Assembly (NCBI RefSeq): GCF_024347135.1
Contig: NZ_AP024907.1
Location: forward strand, 1,851,001-1,915,000
Direction of reading: 5' to 3'
Origin: Vibrio spartinae
GTDB lineage: Bacteria; Pseudomonadota; Gammaproteobacteria; Enterobacterales; Vibrionaceae
DNA length: 64,000 nt
Positions 46,130 through 55,522 of this stretch are shown one piece after another; the stretch's first letter is position 1, and each line of letters starts with the position of its first letter. The notes under the pieces were generated by a model. That model was not told where the DNA came from. It saw only the letters and a program-made list of their open reading frames with translations, and searched no databases. The translations under genes and the position numbers were made by a program.

Positions 46130-49100
46130 ATGGGCTCCCACGATACATTACAGCCAGTTTTAGTTGAGAAAGTATACCAACTGATCCAATCGAAGTTCGA
46201 TTCTGAACAACATTCGGTCGTCAAGCAGTTGGCGCAGCATCTTTTTAATAACGTTTCACAGGATGACCTGATTGATCGAACGGAGTCCGATCTCTATGGT
46301 GCGGTAATTAGTCTTTGGCATCATTTGAATGAAGCCAAAGTCACGGAACAATCTGTCAAAGTTTTTAATCCGGTGGTCAGCAAACATGGATGGCAATCCA
46401 CACATACGATTATTGAAATCGTTGTTCCTGATACGCCTTTTTTGGTCGATTCGATAAAAATGGTTTTGAATCGCCTTGATTTGGCTTGCCATATCATGTT
46501 GCATGGTCCCGCTCAGATTCAGCGTGATGAGAATCATAAAATTACTTCAATTGGTCAGCGTAAGGGCGAGCTGCATTCGATGTTTCACATTGAAGTTGAT
46601 CGATTAACGGATAGTCAAAAGATAAAAAATCTGCGCGATGAAGTCATCCGAGTCATTGCAGATACGGTATTGGTTGTCAGAGATTGGACACCGATGGTTG
46701 AACAACTCAATCGTGTCATTCAGCAACTGGAAACACAGAAAGAGCAACTGCCAGTTGATGAAGGACGCTTCTCTGAAACGATGGAATTCTTACGTTGGTT
46801 AGCCAACCATAATTTCACTTTCATGGGTTACAAAGAGTACGATTTGATCGATACCTCAGATGGTGGGGAGCTCAAACCAACCGATGATGTTGGACTGGGA
46901 CTTTTTTCCAATCCAAAGCGGGTCAGAGGTGTCAAGCTTGCCGATTTTTCTGATTCCGCGCGTTTGGAAGCAACCAAGCCATTCTTGTTGATCATGACCA
47001 AAGGAAATGGTCAGTCCCGGATCCACCGTCCGGCTTATACCGATTATATCGGGATCAAAAAGTTTGATAAAAACGGCAAAGTGATCGGGGAGCATCGTTT
47101 TACCGGCTTATACACTTCAGCGGTCTATAACCAAACGGTCGAAAGTATTCCGCTGATCCGTGATAAAGTCCGCCGGATCCTTGCAGGCAGTGGTTATCGT
47201 GAGGGCGCTTATTCTTATAAAGCGTTACACAATATTCTCGAAAACTATCCACGGGATGAACTGTTACAGGCCAATGAGGAAGAGTTACTCGAAGTCGGTA
47301 TGGGCGTGGTTCAGATGCAGGATCGGGATTTGTTACGGTTGTTTGTCCGCAAAGACCCGTTCGGACGCTTCTTCAGTTGTATGGTTTATGTCGCGAGAGA
47401 CCGACATACGACTGAGCTGAGGAAAAAAACACAATCGGTGCTTGCTGATTATTTTGAATCAAAGCAACCCGTTGATTATACGGTATATTTCTCAGAGAGT
47501 CCGTTAGCCCGAACGCATTATATTGTGCGGGTTGATAACAATAATATGGATATTGATGTGAAACGAATAGAGCAAAACTTGATGGAAGCATCGACCAGTT
47601 GGGATGATCGATTATCTGAAGCCATTGTTGCGGATTCAGGTGAGAGTAAAGGACTACCACTTTCAAAAGAGTATATGCGAGCTTTTCCGCGATCTTATAA
47701 AGAAGCCATGATGCCAAGTACGGCTGTTGCGGACATCGAACGACTGGAATCCTTAAGCGAATCCCATAAATTAGATATGCTGTTCTATCGCCCACAGGAA
47801 GAAGATCGTCATTCCAAAGTGGTCAAACTGAAACTCTACCATCGGGATGAACCGATTCATTTATCCGATGTGATGCCGATGCTTGAAAATCTCGGACTTC
47901 GAGTGATTGGTGAGTCTCCTTATGAGGTGGATAAAACCAATGGGCAGACTTACTGGATTCTTGATTTCTCCATGCTACATAAAACAGACATGGCGATTGA
48001 TATTCGCGAATCAAGGGATCGTTTCCAACAGGCTTTTGCTGCGATTTGGCGAGGAGAACTCGATAATGACGGATTTAACCGGTTAGTATTGAGCGCTTCA
48101 CTGACGGGAAGAGATGTTTCTATTCTGAGAGCTTATGCCCGGTATATGCGGCAAGTCGGTTTCCCGTTCAGCCAACAATATATTGAAGATACACTCAATC
48201 ATTACCCTCAGTTGGCTAAGGGACTTGTTGCTCTGTTTACCGCGCGTTTCAATCCGGCTTTGGATGAACAGAAACGTATCCGGGCATTTGAGAAATTGGT
48301 GAATGAGCTGTCAGCCCAGCTTGAAGATGTTGAAAGTCTTGATGATGATCGGATTTTACGTCGCTATATGGAAATGATTCAGGCCACACTCCGGACGAAT
48401 TACTTCCAGACTGATGAGCAAGGACAGCCGAAACCCTGGTTGTCGATGAAACTGAGTCCGCGGGATATTCCTGATATTCCTGCACCGGTACCTGCTTATG
48501 AGATTTTTGTTTATGCTCCCGATGTTGAAGGCGTCCATTTACGTGGCGGCAAAGTTGCCCGGGGCGGATTGCGCTGGTCGGATCGACTCGAAGATTACCG
48601 CACAGAAATTCTGGGATTGGTGAAAGCCCAGCAAGTGAAGAATACCGTGATTGTTCCCGTGGGAGCCAAAGGCGGTTTCATCTGTAAGAAACAATATTTG
48701 TTCAGTAACCGCGATGAAATTTTTGTGGAAGGACAACGGTGTTATCGCCAGTTTATTCAGGGACTACTGGATATCACCGATAATATTCAAGAAGGAAACG
48801 TTGTGCCACCGGCTCATGTGGTTCGACATGATCCTGATGACCCGTATCTGGTGGTCGCGGCAGATAAAGGGACGGCAACATTTTCTGATATTGCTAACTC
48901 TGTTTCGGAAGCGTATCGCTTTTGGCTAGGGGATGCATTTGCATCCGGTGGCTCAAATGGCTACGACCACAAAGTGATGGGGATCACCGCGAAAGGCGGT
49001 TGGGAATCGGTTAAACGTCATTTCCGAGAGTTAGGGATTGATTGTCAAACCTCCGAGTTTTCCGCGATAGGGATTGGTGATATGGCCGGTGACGTATTCG

Positions 49101-50977
49101 GTAACGGTATGTTGTTATCCCAACACACGCGCTTGCTGGCGGCTTTTAACCATCTGCATATTTTCTTGGATCCCGATCCGGATCCTGCGCAAAGTTGGCA
49201 GGAGCGGGATCGTTTATTCAAGAAACCTCGATCATCATGGGAAGATTATGATCAGAAGTTGATCTCAAAAGGCGGGGGGATCTTCTCGCGTAAGGCGAAA
49301 TCAATCACATTGTCACCGGAAGTCCGAACCATGCTGCAAACGGATCAAAAACGGCTGGCTCCGAATGATTTGATCCGCTTAATCCTGAAAATGGATGTTG
49401 ATTTGTTGTGGAATGGAGGCATCGGTACTTATGTGAAAGCCTCCCAAGAAACAGATGCCGATGTTGGTGACCGAGCTAATGATGCGGTGAGAATTAATGG
49501 CGCTGATTTGCAGGCTAAAATTGTCGGCGAAGGCGGCAACCTCGGGATGACGCAGTTAGGACGCATCGAATATTCACTGAAAGGGGGACGAATCAATACT
49601 GATTTTGTCGATAATGTCGGTGGTGTCGATTGTTCGGATAATGAAGTCAATATTAAAATCTTCCTGAATACATTGGTTGCACATGGTGAGCTGACGATGA
49701 AGAAGCGCAATCAATTATTGCAATCAATGCAGGATGAAGTGGGAGATATTGTTCTTGCGGATGCTTATCAGCAAGCCGAGTCGATCTCGGTGGCAGAAGT
49801 GCAAGGTGTCTCTTTGGTCAAAGAGCAGATCCGCTTTATCCATGCACTCGAAAAGAGCGGTGCTTTGGACCGGGCACTGGAATATCTGCCCGATGATGAA
49901 ACTCTGTTAGAGCGAGAAAAACAAGAAGTGGGGCTGACTCGTCCTGAACTGTCCGTTCTGATCGCTTACGCAAAAATGGTGTTGAAAGAGCAGTTGGCGA
50001 ATGAACGTATTGCCAGTGACAGTTATCATGCGACGCAGTTAATTCAATATTTTCCTTCTGAGTTACGCCGTAACTATGCAGAGTTACTTCCGACTCACCC
50101 ACTGCGAATAGAAATTATCGCAACAGCACTGGCGAATCAAATGGTCAATGAAATGGGCTGTAATTTTGTCTCGCGTTTACAGGATGAAACCGGAGCCGGT
50201 GTCGTTGAGATTACCAATGCTTATTGTGCTGCCAGAGATATCTATAACCTTGACCATATTATGGAAAAAATCCGGGTGCTGGATAATCAGGCCACAACGG
50301 CGGCACAGTATGAAGTGCTGGGGGTTGTACGACGATTTTTACGACGTTTGTCCCGTTGGATTCTCCGCAATCATATGGGTAAAAAATCGGTCAATGAACT
50401 GATCGAATTGTATAAAGACGATGTACAGCAAATTGCATCGCATCTGAATGAAGTGTTGGTGGGCAGAGAAATCAGTGATCACGATGCGCTTGCGAACCGC
50501 TGGGTCGGACAGGGGATCGATGAAGAAATGGCACATTATGTTTCCCGGCTTTCCAGTCTCAATTCTGCATTGGATATTTGTATTGTCGCCAGAGAGAAAG
50601 GGATTACCGTTCAGCAAACCGCAAAACTTTATTTCCATCTCGGTGTACGTTTATCACTGCACTGGTTCTTAGAGCAAATCAATCATCAGGCGGTTGATAA
50701 TAATTGGCAAGCTTTGGCTCGTGCTGCATTCCGGGAAGATCTCGACTGGCAACAGCGTCAGTTAACATCTCAGGTTCTTTCTTGTGGTTGTCTCGGAGAT
50801 TCATTTGATGAGCTCGCGTTACTGGAGCAATGGATTGAAGCCAACCAGGTAACCTTGCAACGGTGGGAGAATATTCTCAACGAATTTAAAGTCGGCGCTG
50901 TCCATGAATTTGCCAAATTCTCAGTGGCCCTCAGGGAACTGACATTATTAAATTTGAATTGTTCGGCAAATGAGTAA
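46130..50977 (+). CDS. gdhB: NAD-specific glutamate dehydrogenase, large (about 180 kDa) type
   Basis: 1615 residues, the usual size of the proteobacterial large GDH (PF05088). A long N-terminal regulatory half contains ACT-like segments (TIIEIVVPDTPFLVDSIKMVLNR). The catalytic half holds the substrate Lys region (RGGLRWSDRLEDYRTEILGLVKAQ; VPVGAKGGFICKK), FSAIGIGDMAGDVFGNGML for NAD binding and KIVGEGGNLGMTQLGRIEY. It oxidises glutamate to 2-oxoglutarate and ammonia. GAGG lies nine bases upstream of the ATG. Own terminator. Confidence 0.95.
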   Translation: MGSHDTLQPVLVEKVYQLIQSKFDSEQHSVVKQLAQHLFNNVSQDDLIDRTESDLYGAVISLWHHLNEAKVTEQSVKVFNPVVSKHGWQSTHTIIEIVVPDTPFLVDSIKMVLNRLDLACHIMLHGPAQIQRDENHKITSIGQRKGELHSMFHIEVDRLTDSQKIKNLRDEVIRVIADTVLVVRDWTPMVEQLNRVIQQLETQKEQLPVDEGRFSETMEFLRWLANHNFTFMGYKEYDLIDTSDGGELKPTDDVGLGLFSNPKRVRGVKLADFSDSARLEATKPFLLIMTKGNGQSRIHRPAYTDYIGIKKFDKNGKVIGEHRFTGLYTSAVYNQTVESIPLIRDKVRRILAGSGYREGAYSYKALHNILENYPRDELLQANEEELLEVGMGVVQMQDRDLLRLFVRKDPFGRFFSCMVYVARDRHTTELRKKTQSVLADYFESKQPVDYTVYFSESPLARTHYIVRVDNNNMDIDVKRIEQNLMEASTSWDDRLSEAIVADSGESKGLPLSKEYMRAFPRSYKEAMMPSTAVADIERLESLSESHKLDMLFYRPQEEDRHSKVVKLKLYHRDEPIHLSDVMPMLENLGLRVIGESPYEVDKTNGQTYWILDFSMLHKTDMAIDIRESRDRFQQAFAAIWRGELDNDGFNRLVLSASLTGRDVSILRAYARYMRQVGFPFSQQYIEDTLNHYPQLAKGLVALFTARFNPALDEQKRIRAFEKLVNELSAQLEDVESLDDDRILRRYMEMIQATLRTNYFQTDEQGQPKPWLSMKLSPRDIPDIPAPVPAYEIFVYAPDVEGVHLRGGKVARGGLRWSDRLEDYRTEILGLVKAQQVKNTVIVPVGAKGGFICKKQYLFSNRDEIFVEGQRCYRQFIQGLLDITDNIQEGNVVPPAHVVRHDPDDPYLVVAADKGTATFSDIANSVSEAYRFWLGDAFASGGSNGYDHKVMGITAKGGWESVKRHFRELGIDCQTSEFSAIGIGDMAGDVFGNGMLLSQHTRLLAAFNHLHIFLDPDPDPAQSWQERDRLFKKPRSSWEDYDQKLISKGGGIFSRKAKSITLSPEVRTMLQTDQKRLAPNDLIRLILKMDVDLLWNGGIGTYVKASQETDADVGDRANDAVRINGADLQAKIVGEGGNLGMTQLGRIEYSLKGGRINTDFVDNVGGVDCSDNEVNIKIFLNTLVAHGELTMKKRNQLLQSMQDEVGDIVLADAYQQAESISVAEVQGVSLVKEQIRFIHALEKSGALDRALEYLPDDETLLEREKQEVGLTRPELSVLIAYAKMVLKEQLANERIASDSYHATQLIQYFPSELRRNYAELLPTHPLRIEIIATALANQMVNEMGCNFVSRLQDETGAGVVEITNAYCAARDIYNLDHIMEKIRVLDNQATTAAQYEVLGVVRRFLRRLSRWILRNHMGKKSVNELIELYKDDVQQIASHLNEVLVGREISDHDALANRWVGQGIDEEMAHYVSRLSSLNSALDICIVAREKGITVQQTAKLYFHLGVRLSLHWFLEQINHQAVDNNWQALARAAFREDLDWQQRQLTSQVLSCGCLGDSFDELALLEQWIEANQVTLQRWENILNEFKVGAVHEFAKFSVALRELTLLNLNCSANE

Positions 50978-50985
50978 ATAATAAC

Positions 50986-51009
50986 GCCCCGTTTGTACGG
51001 GGCTTTTTT
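50986..51009 (+). terminator. Terminator of gdhB
   Basis: GCCCCGT-TTGT-ACGGGGC then TTTTTT, nine bases after the gdhB stop and 14 bases before the pyrD ATG, so the pyrD leader is short if it has its own promoter; otherwise pyrD depends on read-through. Confidence 0.92.
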
Positions 51010-51023
51010 CTTTCGGAGGCACA

Positions 51024-52034
51024 ATGCTTTACCGTATCGCCAGAAGTGGCTTTTTCCAATTGGATGCCGAAAAGGCACATGATCTTGCAATTCAAAATTT
51101 TAAACGTTTCACCGGCACACCTCTCGATCTTCTTTACCGCCAGCATTTACCGCATCGTCCGGTTGAATGCATGGGCCTGATGTTCAAAAATCCGGTTGGA
51201 TTGGCAGCAGGGCTGGATAAAAACGGAGAATGTATCGATGCATTTGGTGCCATGGGATTTGGCTTTGTTGAAGTTGGCACGGTAACACCAAAGCCTCAGC
51301 CCGGGAATGATAAACCTCGACTGTTTCGATTGATCGAAGCGGAAGGGATCATCAATCGCATGGGGTTCAATAACCAAGGTGTTGATCAACTGATCGAGAA
51401 TGTTAAAAAGGCAAACTATGATGGCGTTCTGGGGATCAATATCGGTAAGAATAAAGATACTCCGATTGAGAAAGGCGCTGATGATTACTTGATCTGTATG
51501 GAGAAAGTTTATCCATATGCCGGCTATATTGCTGTCAATATCTCTTCACCAAATACACCGGGACTACGTTCGTTGCAGTATGGAGAAGCGTTGGATGAAC
51601 TACTGACGTTATTAAAAGCAAAGCAAGCTGAATTAGCGAAACTGCACGATAAGTATGTTCCGCTTGCGTTGAAAATCGCACCGGATTTAAGTGATGATGA
51701 ACTCGAACAGATCTGTCAGTCTTTGCTGCGCAACAATATCGATGGCGTGATTGCAACCAATACGACGCTGGATCGTTCAATTGTGACAGGGATGAAACAC
51801 GCTAATGAAGCGGGTGGTTTGAGTGGTCGTCCGGTACAACTCAGAAGTACCGAAGTGATTCGCAAGTTATACCAAGAACTGGGTGAGCAGATTCCAATCA
51901 TTGGTGTTGGTGGTATTGACTCTTATGTGGCCGCCAAAGAAAAACTGCTGGCAGGTGCTAAATTGGTGCAGGTGTATTCTGGTTTTATTTACCATGGGCC
52001 TGGTATAGTAAAAGACATCGTCAAAAATTTATAA
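51024..52034 (+). CDS. pyrD: Dihydroorotate dehydrogenase (quinone), class 2
   Basis: 336 residues, the same as E. coli PyrD. N-terminal membrane-associating helices ([22 protein letters not shown]), then the FMN barrel: [58 protein letters not shown] with the catalytic Ser of class 2, IATNTTLDR and IIGVGGI. It feeds electrons to ubiquinone in pyrimidine synthesis. A good Shine-Dalgarno (CGGAGG) overlaps the end of the gdhB terminator. Confidence 0.96.
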   Translation: MLYRIARSGFFQLDAEKAHDLAIQNFKRFTGTPLDLLYRQHLPHRPVECMGLMFKNPVGLAAGLDKNGECIDAFGAMGFGFVEVGTVTPKPQPGNDKPRLFRLIEAEGIINRMGFNNQGVDQLIENVKKANYDGVLGINIGKNKDTPIEKGADDYLICMEKVYPYAGYIAVNISSPNTPGLRSLQYGEALDELLTLLKAKQAELAKLHDKYVPLALKIAPDLSDDELEQICQSLLRNNIDGVIATNTTLDRSIVTGMKHANEAGGLSGRPVQLRSTEVIRKLYQELGEQIPIIGVGGIDSYVAAKEKLLAGAKLVQVYSGFIYHGPGIVKDIVKNL

Positions 52035-52084
52035 TCATCTGACAATATAGCGCTGATTTGCACTAAATCAGCCTGAAATCTTCG

Positions 52085-52116
52085 AGAGGAAATGAATATT
52101 CATTTCCTCTTTTCTT
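52085..52116 (+). terminator. Terminator of pyrD
   Basis: A 26-base perfect palindrome, AGAGGAAATGAAT/ATTCATTTCCTCT, followed by TTTTCTTTT, 50 bases after the stop. Confidence 0.85.
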
Positions 52117-52212
52117 TTCTCTTTTCACTTTTAGAATGATATTGATTCGTTGGTAAACTGCTCTGTCAGGGCACGAGTATCATAAATGATCCGTATTGAA
52201 AAGAGTTGTAAT

Positions 52213-52749
52213 ATGCTGAAACCGAGTGATAAATGGAACTGGTATTTTTGTGACAGAGAAGGCCACTTAATGCTCGATTTGGGAAATGAGATGGTTTTTA
52301 AAACCCTTTTACCCAAAAAGCTGCTTGTTACTTGCGCTTTTACTTCTGGTCCTTTTACCGTTGATGATGCCAGTGATTACCAAGTGTTTAAAGAGAGTGT
52401 TGCGTATCTGGACTTGTCTGAACCTAGAAAAGTTGAATTAATTCTAAACTGTGTTGCAGCGAAAAGATTTCATAAGCCCGTTCAACCGAAAAGCTGGTTC
52501 TTTGATATCCAGAATACCGAAACCGTCCCGCATGTCGGGGGGATTGTCCAGCTGAAGAGCAGAATGAACGCTGGTCGCTTTATTGTTCTGGAAGTAGGTG
52601 AATACGCCAGTTTATGCGCGAGCATCGAACTGGAAGCATTTACACTTGCTCCGGGTAAAGAACTCAAATACGGTCAGGCTATCAAAGTTATGCATGATCG
52701 TATGGAGTACGTGAACCTCGGTTCACAACCTGTAGCCTTAGTTGGCTAG
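52213..52749 (+). CDS. zapC: Cell division protein ZapC
   Basis: 178 residues from ATG 52213 (MLKPSDKWNWYF), which aligns with the E. coli start; the open frame nine codons longer lacks support. Conserved features: WNWYFCDREGHLMLDLGNEMVF, LVTCAFTSGPFTVDDASDY, VELILNCVAAKRFHKP, KSWFFD and LKYGQAIKVMHDR. ZapC promotes FtsZ bundling at mid-cell. It sits between pyrD and rlmL as in E. coli (where ycbX also intervenes; ycbX is absent here). Confidence 0.92.
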   Translation: MLKPSDKWNWYFCDREGHLMLDLGNEMVFKTLLPKKLLVTCAFTSGPFTVDDASDYQVFKESVAYLDLSEPRKVELILNCVAAKRFHKPVQPKSWFFDIQNTETVPHVGGIVQLKSRMNAGRFIVLEVGEYASLCASIELEAFTLAPGKELKYGQAIKVMHDRMEYVNLGSQPVALVG

Positions 52750-52787
52750 TGATTTCCATTCATATTTTGTTCCTTTTTTTATTTCCC

Positions 52788-52812
52788 ATCGGCTGAAAGG
52801 CCGATTTTTTTT
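52788..52812 (+). terminator. Terminator of zapC
   Basis: ATCGGC-TGAAAG-GCCGAT followed by eight T, 39 bases after the zapC stop. The following 260 bases up to the small ORF are AT-rich, with a GGTCT-GGTAT-AGACC dyad near 52998. Confidence 0.9.
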
Positions 52813-53072
52813 GTCTTAAAATCCTGCCACCAACTGTGATCCTAACTAGCTGAATATCTCAACTGTGAGATTCATTCATAAATTTCGATAAATTTATCAC
52901 CAATGCGATAGCAAAAATCACTGTAATGATGACCTTTTGAATGCAAGAGTTCCTCTTTTGAGGCATTTCTGTAATAAATTTACATTGTAAAAACAGGTCT
53001 GGTATAGACCAGTTTGAGTGTGAATAAATACTCACTTACTGGGAATACATTGATATATAAAGGAAGGGAAAA

Positions 53073-53168
53073 ATGACGATTTTCAGAGCAGAAAAAGAAA
53101 AATTCCGTGGTTTGATTTACCCAAACAGACGAATGTCAGGTATAATTGCGGGCCAATTTTCAGAGTAA
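53073..53168 (+). CDS. Candidate 31-residue ORF before rlmL
   Basis: ATG 53073 with AGGAAGGG five to six bases upstream, the best ribosome-binding site in the 428-bp gap; stop TAA ends nine bases before the rlmL ATG. The peptide begins MTIFRAEKEKFRG and is basic in its middle (YPNRR). It has no match I recognise. A TATAAT-like box at 53141 lies inside it, so part of the segment may instead be the rlmL promoter. Confidence 0.35.
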   Translation: MTIFRAEKEKFRGLIYPNRRMSGIIAGQFSE

Positions 53169-53177
53169 AGACCATCG

Positions 53178-55307
53178 ATGCATCAGTATTTAGCCACGAC
53201 TTCAATCGGACTTGAGAATTTATTAGCAGAAGAGTTGAACCGTTTAGGTGTTCATGACACCCAAGTTGTTCAGGCCGGTGTCCGGTTCCGCGCCGCCAAT
53301 GAAATTATTTATCGTTGTTGCCTTTGGAGCAGAATCGCTTCACGTTTTATCCGAGTTCTTTCAGAGTTTTCGTGTCAGGATGATATGGATCTTTATCTCT
53401 CGGCATCAGCGATTCGGTGGAGTGATTACTTACAACCATCGGGGACGGTGATCGTTGATTTCAACGGTACCAATCAGTCGATCCGTAATAGTCAGTACGG
53501 GGCAGTCAAAGTAAAAGATGCGATCGTTGATCATTTTACGAAAAGAAACTTACCTCGACCAACGATCAGTAAAGATCGTCCGGATCTTCGGGTTCATGTC
53601 CGTCTGAATAAAGAAAAAGCCATCATGGGGATCGACATGGTTGGGGGAAGCTTGCATATCAGAGGTTACCGGACCGAAGCAGGCGCTGCACCTTTGAGAG
53701 AAACGCTTGCAGCTGCGATGATTATGCGTAGTGGTTGGCAGGGGGATATTGCGCTGATGGACCCGATGTGTGGATCCGGCACGATCGTCATTGAAGCGGC
53801 GATGATTGCTGCAGGCATCGCCCCCGGTATCAATCGGGCTCATTGGGGATTTCAGTCTCTACCTGACTATGAACCGGCACTTTGGACAGAAGTCAAAACA
53901 CAAGCCAGTGTTCAGTCGAAAAGAGGGATCAAACAAGTCTCCGTACCTATTTATGGGTATGACTATGATGAGAAGATGCTGAATTTGGCAAAAGAAAACG
54001 CACGCCGTGCCGGTGTACGTGATCTGATCGAGTTTCAATCGATGGATGCTGCAAAGTTACAGTGTCCGGCTTCTTTTCAGGCGGGTTTGATTATTTCTAA
54101 TCCACCTTATGGGGAGCGGTTAGGGACGGAGCCGAGTCTCATCGCATTGTATGCTTCGTTAGGTGCGCAACTGAAATCTGAGTTTGGCGGATGTAAAGCC
54201 ATGTTTCTCTCCAGTTCTGATGAGTTATTAAGCTGTTTGCGGATGCGGGCTGATAAACAATTCAAAATGAGAAACGGTGCGTTACCTTGTCACTTAAAAT
54301 TCTATACGATTGCTGAGCGAGATGAGAGCCAGCGCCAGTTGGCAACTCAGGAAGTCGCCGCTGATTTTGCCAACCGTTTACGCAAAAATATTGCAAAAAT
54401 CACCCCATGGGCAAAGCGAGAACAACTTGATTGTTATCGCGTCTATGATGCTGATCTTCCCGATTACAATGCTGCAATTGATGTGTATGGCGATCATGTT
54501 GTGATTCAGGAATATGCAGCGCCCAAATCGATTGCACCGGAGAAAGCTAAACGACGTCTGACCGATATGATTCGGGCGACAACGCAAGTGATGGATGTCG
54601 ATGCGAATCATATTGTCCTGAAAGTGAGGGAAAAACAGAAAGGACATACGCAGTATCAGAAAATGTCCACCAAAGCCAAAACCTCACAAGTGCAAGAATA
54701 TGGTGCCCGGTTTATTATTAATTTATATGACTATCTCGATACTGGTCTGTTTCTCGATCATCGATTAACACGTCGTCGTCTGGGAGACATGGCAAAAGGT
54801 CGGGATTTTCTTAATCTATTCGCTTATACAGGGACAGCGACGGTCCATGCTGCATTAGGTGGGGCAAAATCAACCACGACGGTTGATATGTCAAAAACAT
54901 ACCTGGAGTGGGCGAAAGAAAATATGGCCCTCAACAAGCAGATTGGGCGTCAACATCGCTACGAGCAAGCCGACTGTCTACAATGGCTTGAGCAAGCCAA
55001 AGGGCAGTATGATCTCATCTTTATTGATCCTCCGACATTCTCAAATTCGAAACGAATGGCGGGTACATTTGATGTCCAACGCGATCATATCCATGTGATG
55101 CAACATCTGAAACGTATTCTGCGTCAGGATGGTGTGATCGTATTCTCCAATAATAAACGGCAGTTTAAGATGGATATGGAAGGCATGGCTGCGTTGCAGC
55201 TCTCGGCGGAAAATATCTCATCACAAACATTGCCTTTAGATTTTAAACGGCATCAGCAAATCCATAATTGTTGGATCATTCGTCATCGCGAAGCCGATGC
55301 AGAATAA
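53178..55307 (+). CDS. rlmL: Bifunctional 23S rRNA methyltransferase RlmKL (m2G2445/m7G2069)
   Basis: 709 residues (E. coli 702). THUMP domain at about 45-155 ([26 protein letters not shown]), first methyltransferase with [13 protein letters not shown] and NPPYGERLG (about 308-316), and the C-terminal RlmK methyltransferase with [19 protein letters not shown] and [13 protein letters not shown] (about 615-627). The fusion of the two enzymes is normal in this group. It modifies G2445 and G2069 of 23S rRNA early in ribosome assembly. A possible small ORF precedes it; a switchable hairpin follows. Confidence 0.95.
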   Translation: MHQYLATTSIGLENLLAEELNRLGVHDTQVVQAGVRFRAANEIIYRCCLWSRIASRFIRVLSEFSCQDDMDLYLSASAIRWSDYLQPSGTVIVDFNGTNQSIRNSQYGAVKVKDAIVDHFTKRNLPRPTISKDRPDLRVHVRLNKEKAIMGIDMVGGSLHIRGYRTEAGAAPLRETLAAAMIMRSGWQGDIALMDPMCGSGTIVIEAAMIAAGIAPGINRAHWGFQSLPDYEPALWTEVKTQASVQSKRGIKQVSVPIYGYDYDEKMLNLAKENARRAGVRDLIEFQSMDAAKLQCPASFQAGLIISNPPYGERLGTEPSLIALYASLGAQLKSEFGGCKAMFLSSSDELLSCLRMRADKQFKMRNGALPCHLKFYTIAERDESQRQLATQEVAADFANRLRKNIAKITPWAKREQLDCYRVYDADLPDYNAAIDVYGDHVVIQEYAAPKSIAPEKAKRRLTDMIRATTQVMDVDANHIVLKVREKQKGHTQYQKMSTKAKTSQVQEYGARFIINLYDYLDTGLFLDHRLTRRRLGDMAKGRDFLNLFAYTGTATVHAALGGAKSTTTVDMSKTYLEWAKENMALNKQIGRQHRYEQADCLQWLEQAKGQYDLIFIDPPTFSNSKRMAGTFDVQRDHIHVMQHLKRILRQDGVIVFSNNKRQFKMDMEGMAALQLSAENISSQTLPLDFKRHQQIHNCWIIRHREADAE

Positions 55308-55360
55308 TTGATATCTTGCTTCATTTCTCGATAACATACAGCTCGATAATTTTATTTAGT

Positions 55361-55400
55361 AAGCAGACTGACCAAAGTCAGTCTGCTTTGTTGGTCAGTC
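55361..55400 (+). terminator. Overlapping alternative hairpins after rlmL
   Basis: A perfect 12-bp stem AAGCAGACTGAC/GTCAGTCTGCTT (55361-55388, loop CAAA) could terminate rlmL, though only TTTG follows. The left arm's GACTGACCAA (55366-55375) can pair instead with TTGGTCAGTC (55391-55400). The two folds are mutually exclusive. Confidence 0.55.
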
Positions 55401-55433
55401 AATGATGATGACTGAAAATAAGCATTAATCATG

Positions 55434-55446
55434 GTGACACTGTCAC
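55434..55446. promoter_or_regulatory. matS site (MatP binding), perfect consensus
   Basis: GTGACACTGTCAC matches GTGACRNYGTCAC fully. It is intergenic, 89 bases upstream of the uup ATG and 19.8 kb from the other perfect site. Confidence 0.87.
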
Positions 55447-55480
55447 TATCAGAGCTTCGTTTTCAGGAGATGACTATCAA

Positions 55481-55516
55481 ATGACCGTTAATTCACAGCA
55501 TTCAAGATTTGGTTAG
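55481..55516 (+). CDS. Candidate 11-codon leader ORF upstream of uup
   Basis: ATG ... TAG encoding MTVNSQHSRFG, with CAGGAG about 11 bases before it, ending six bases before the uup start. The better Shine-Dalgarno belongs to this frame rather than to uup, whose own is only AGAAG. A leader role is speculative. Confidence 0.3.
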   Translation: MTVNSQHSRFG

Positions 55517-55522
55517 AAGCAT

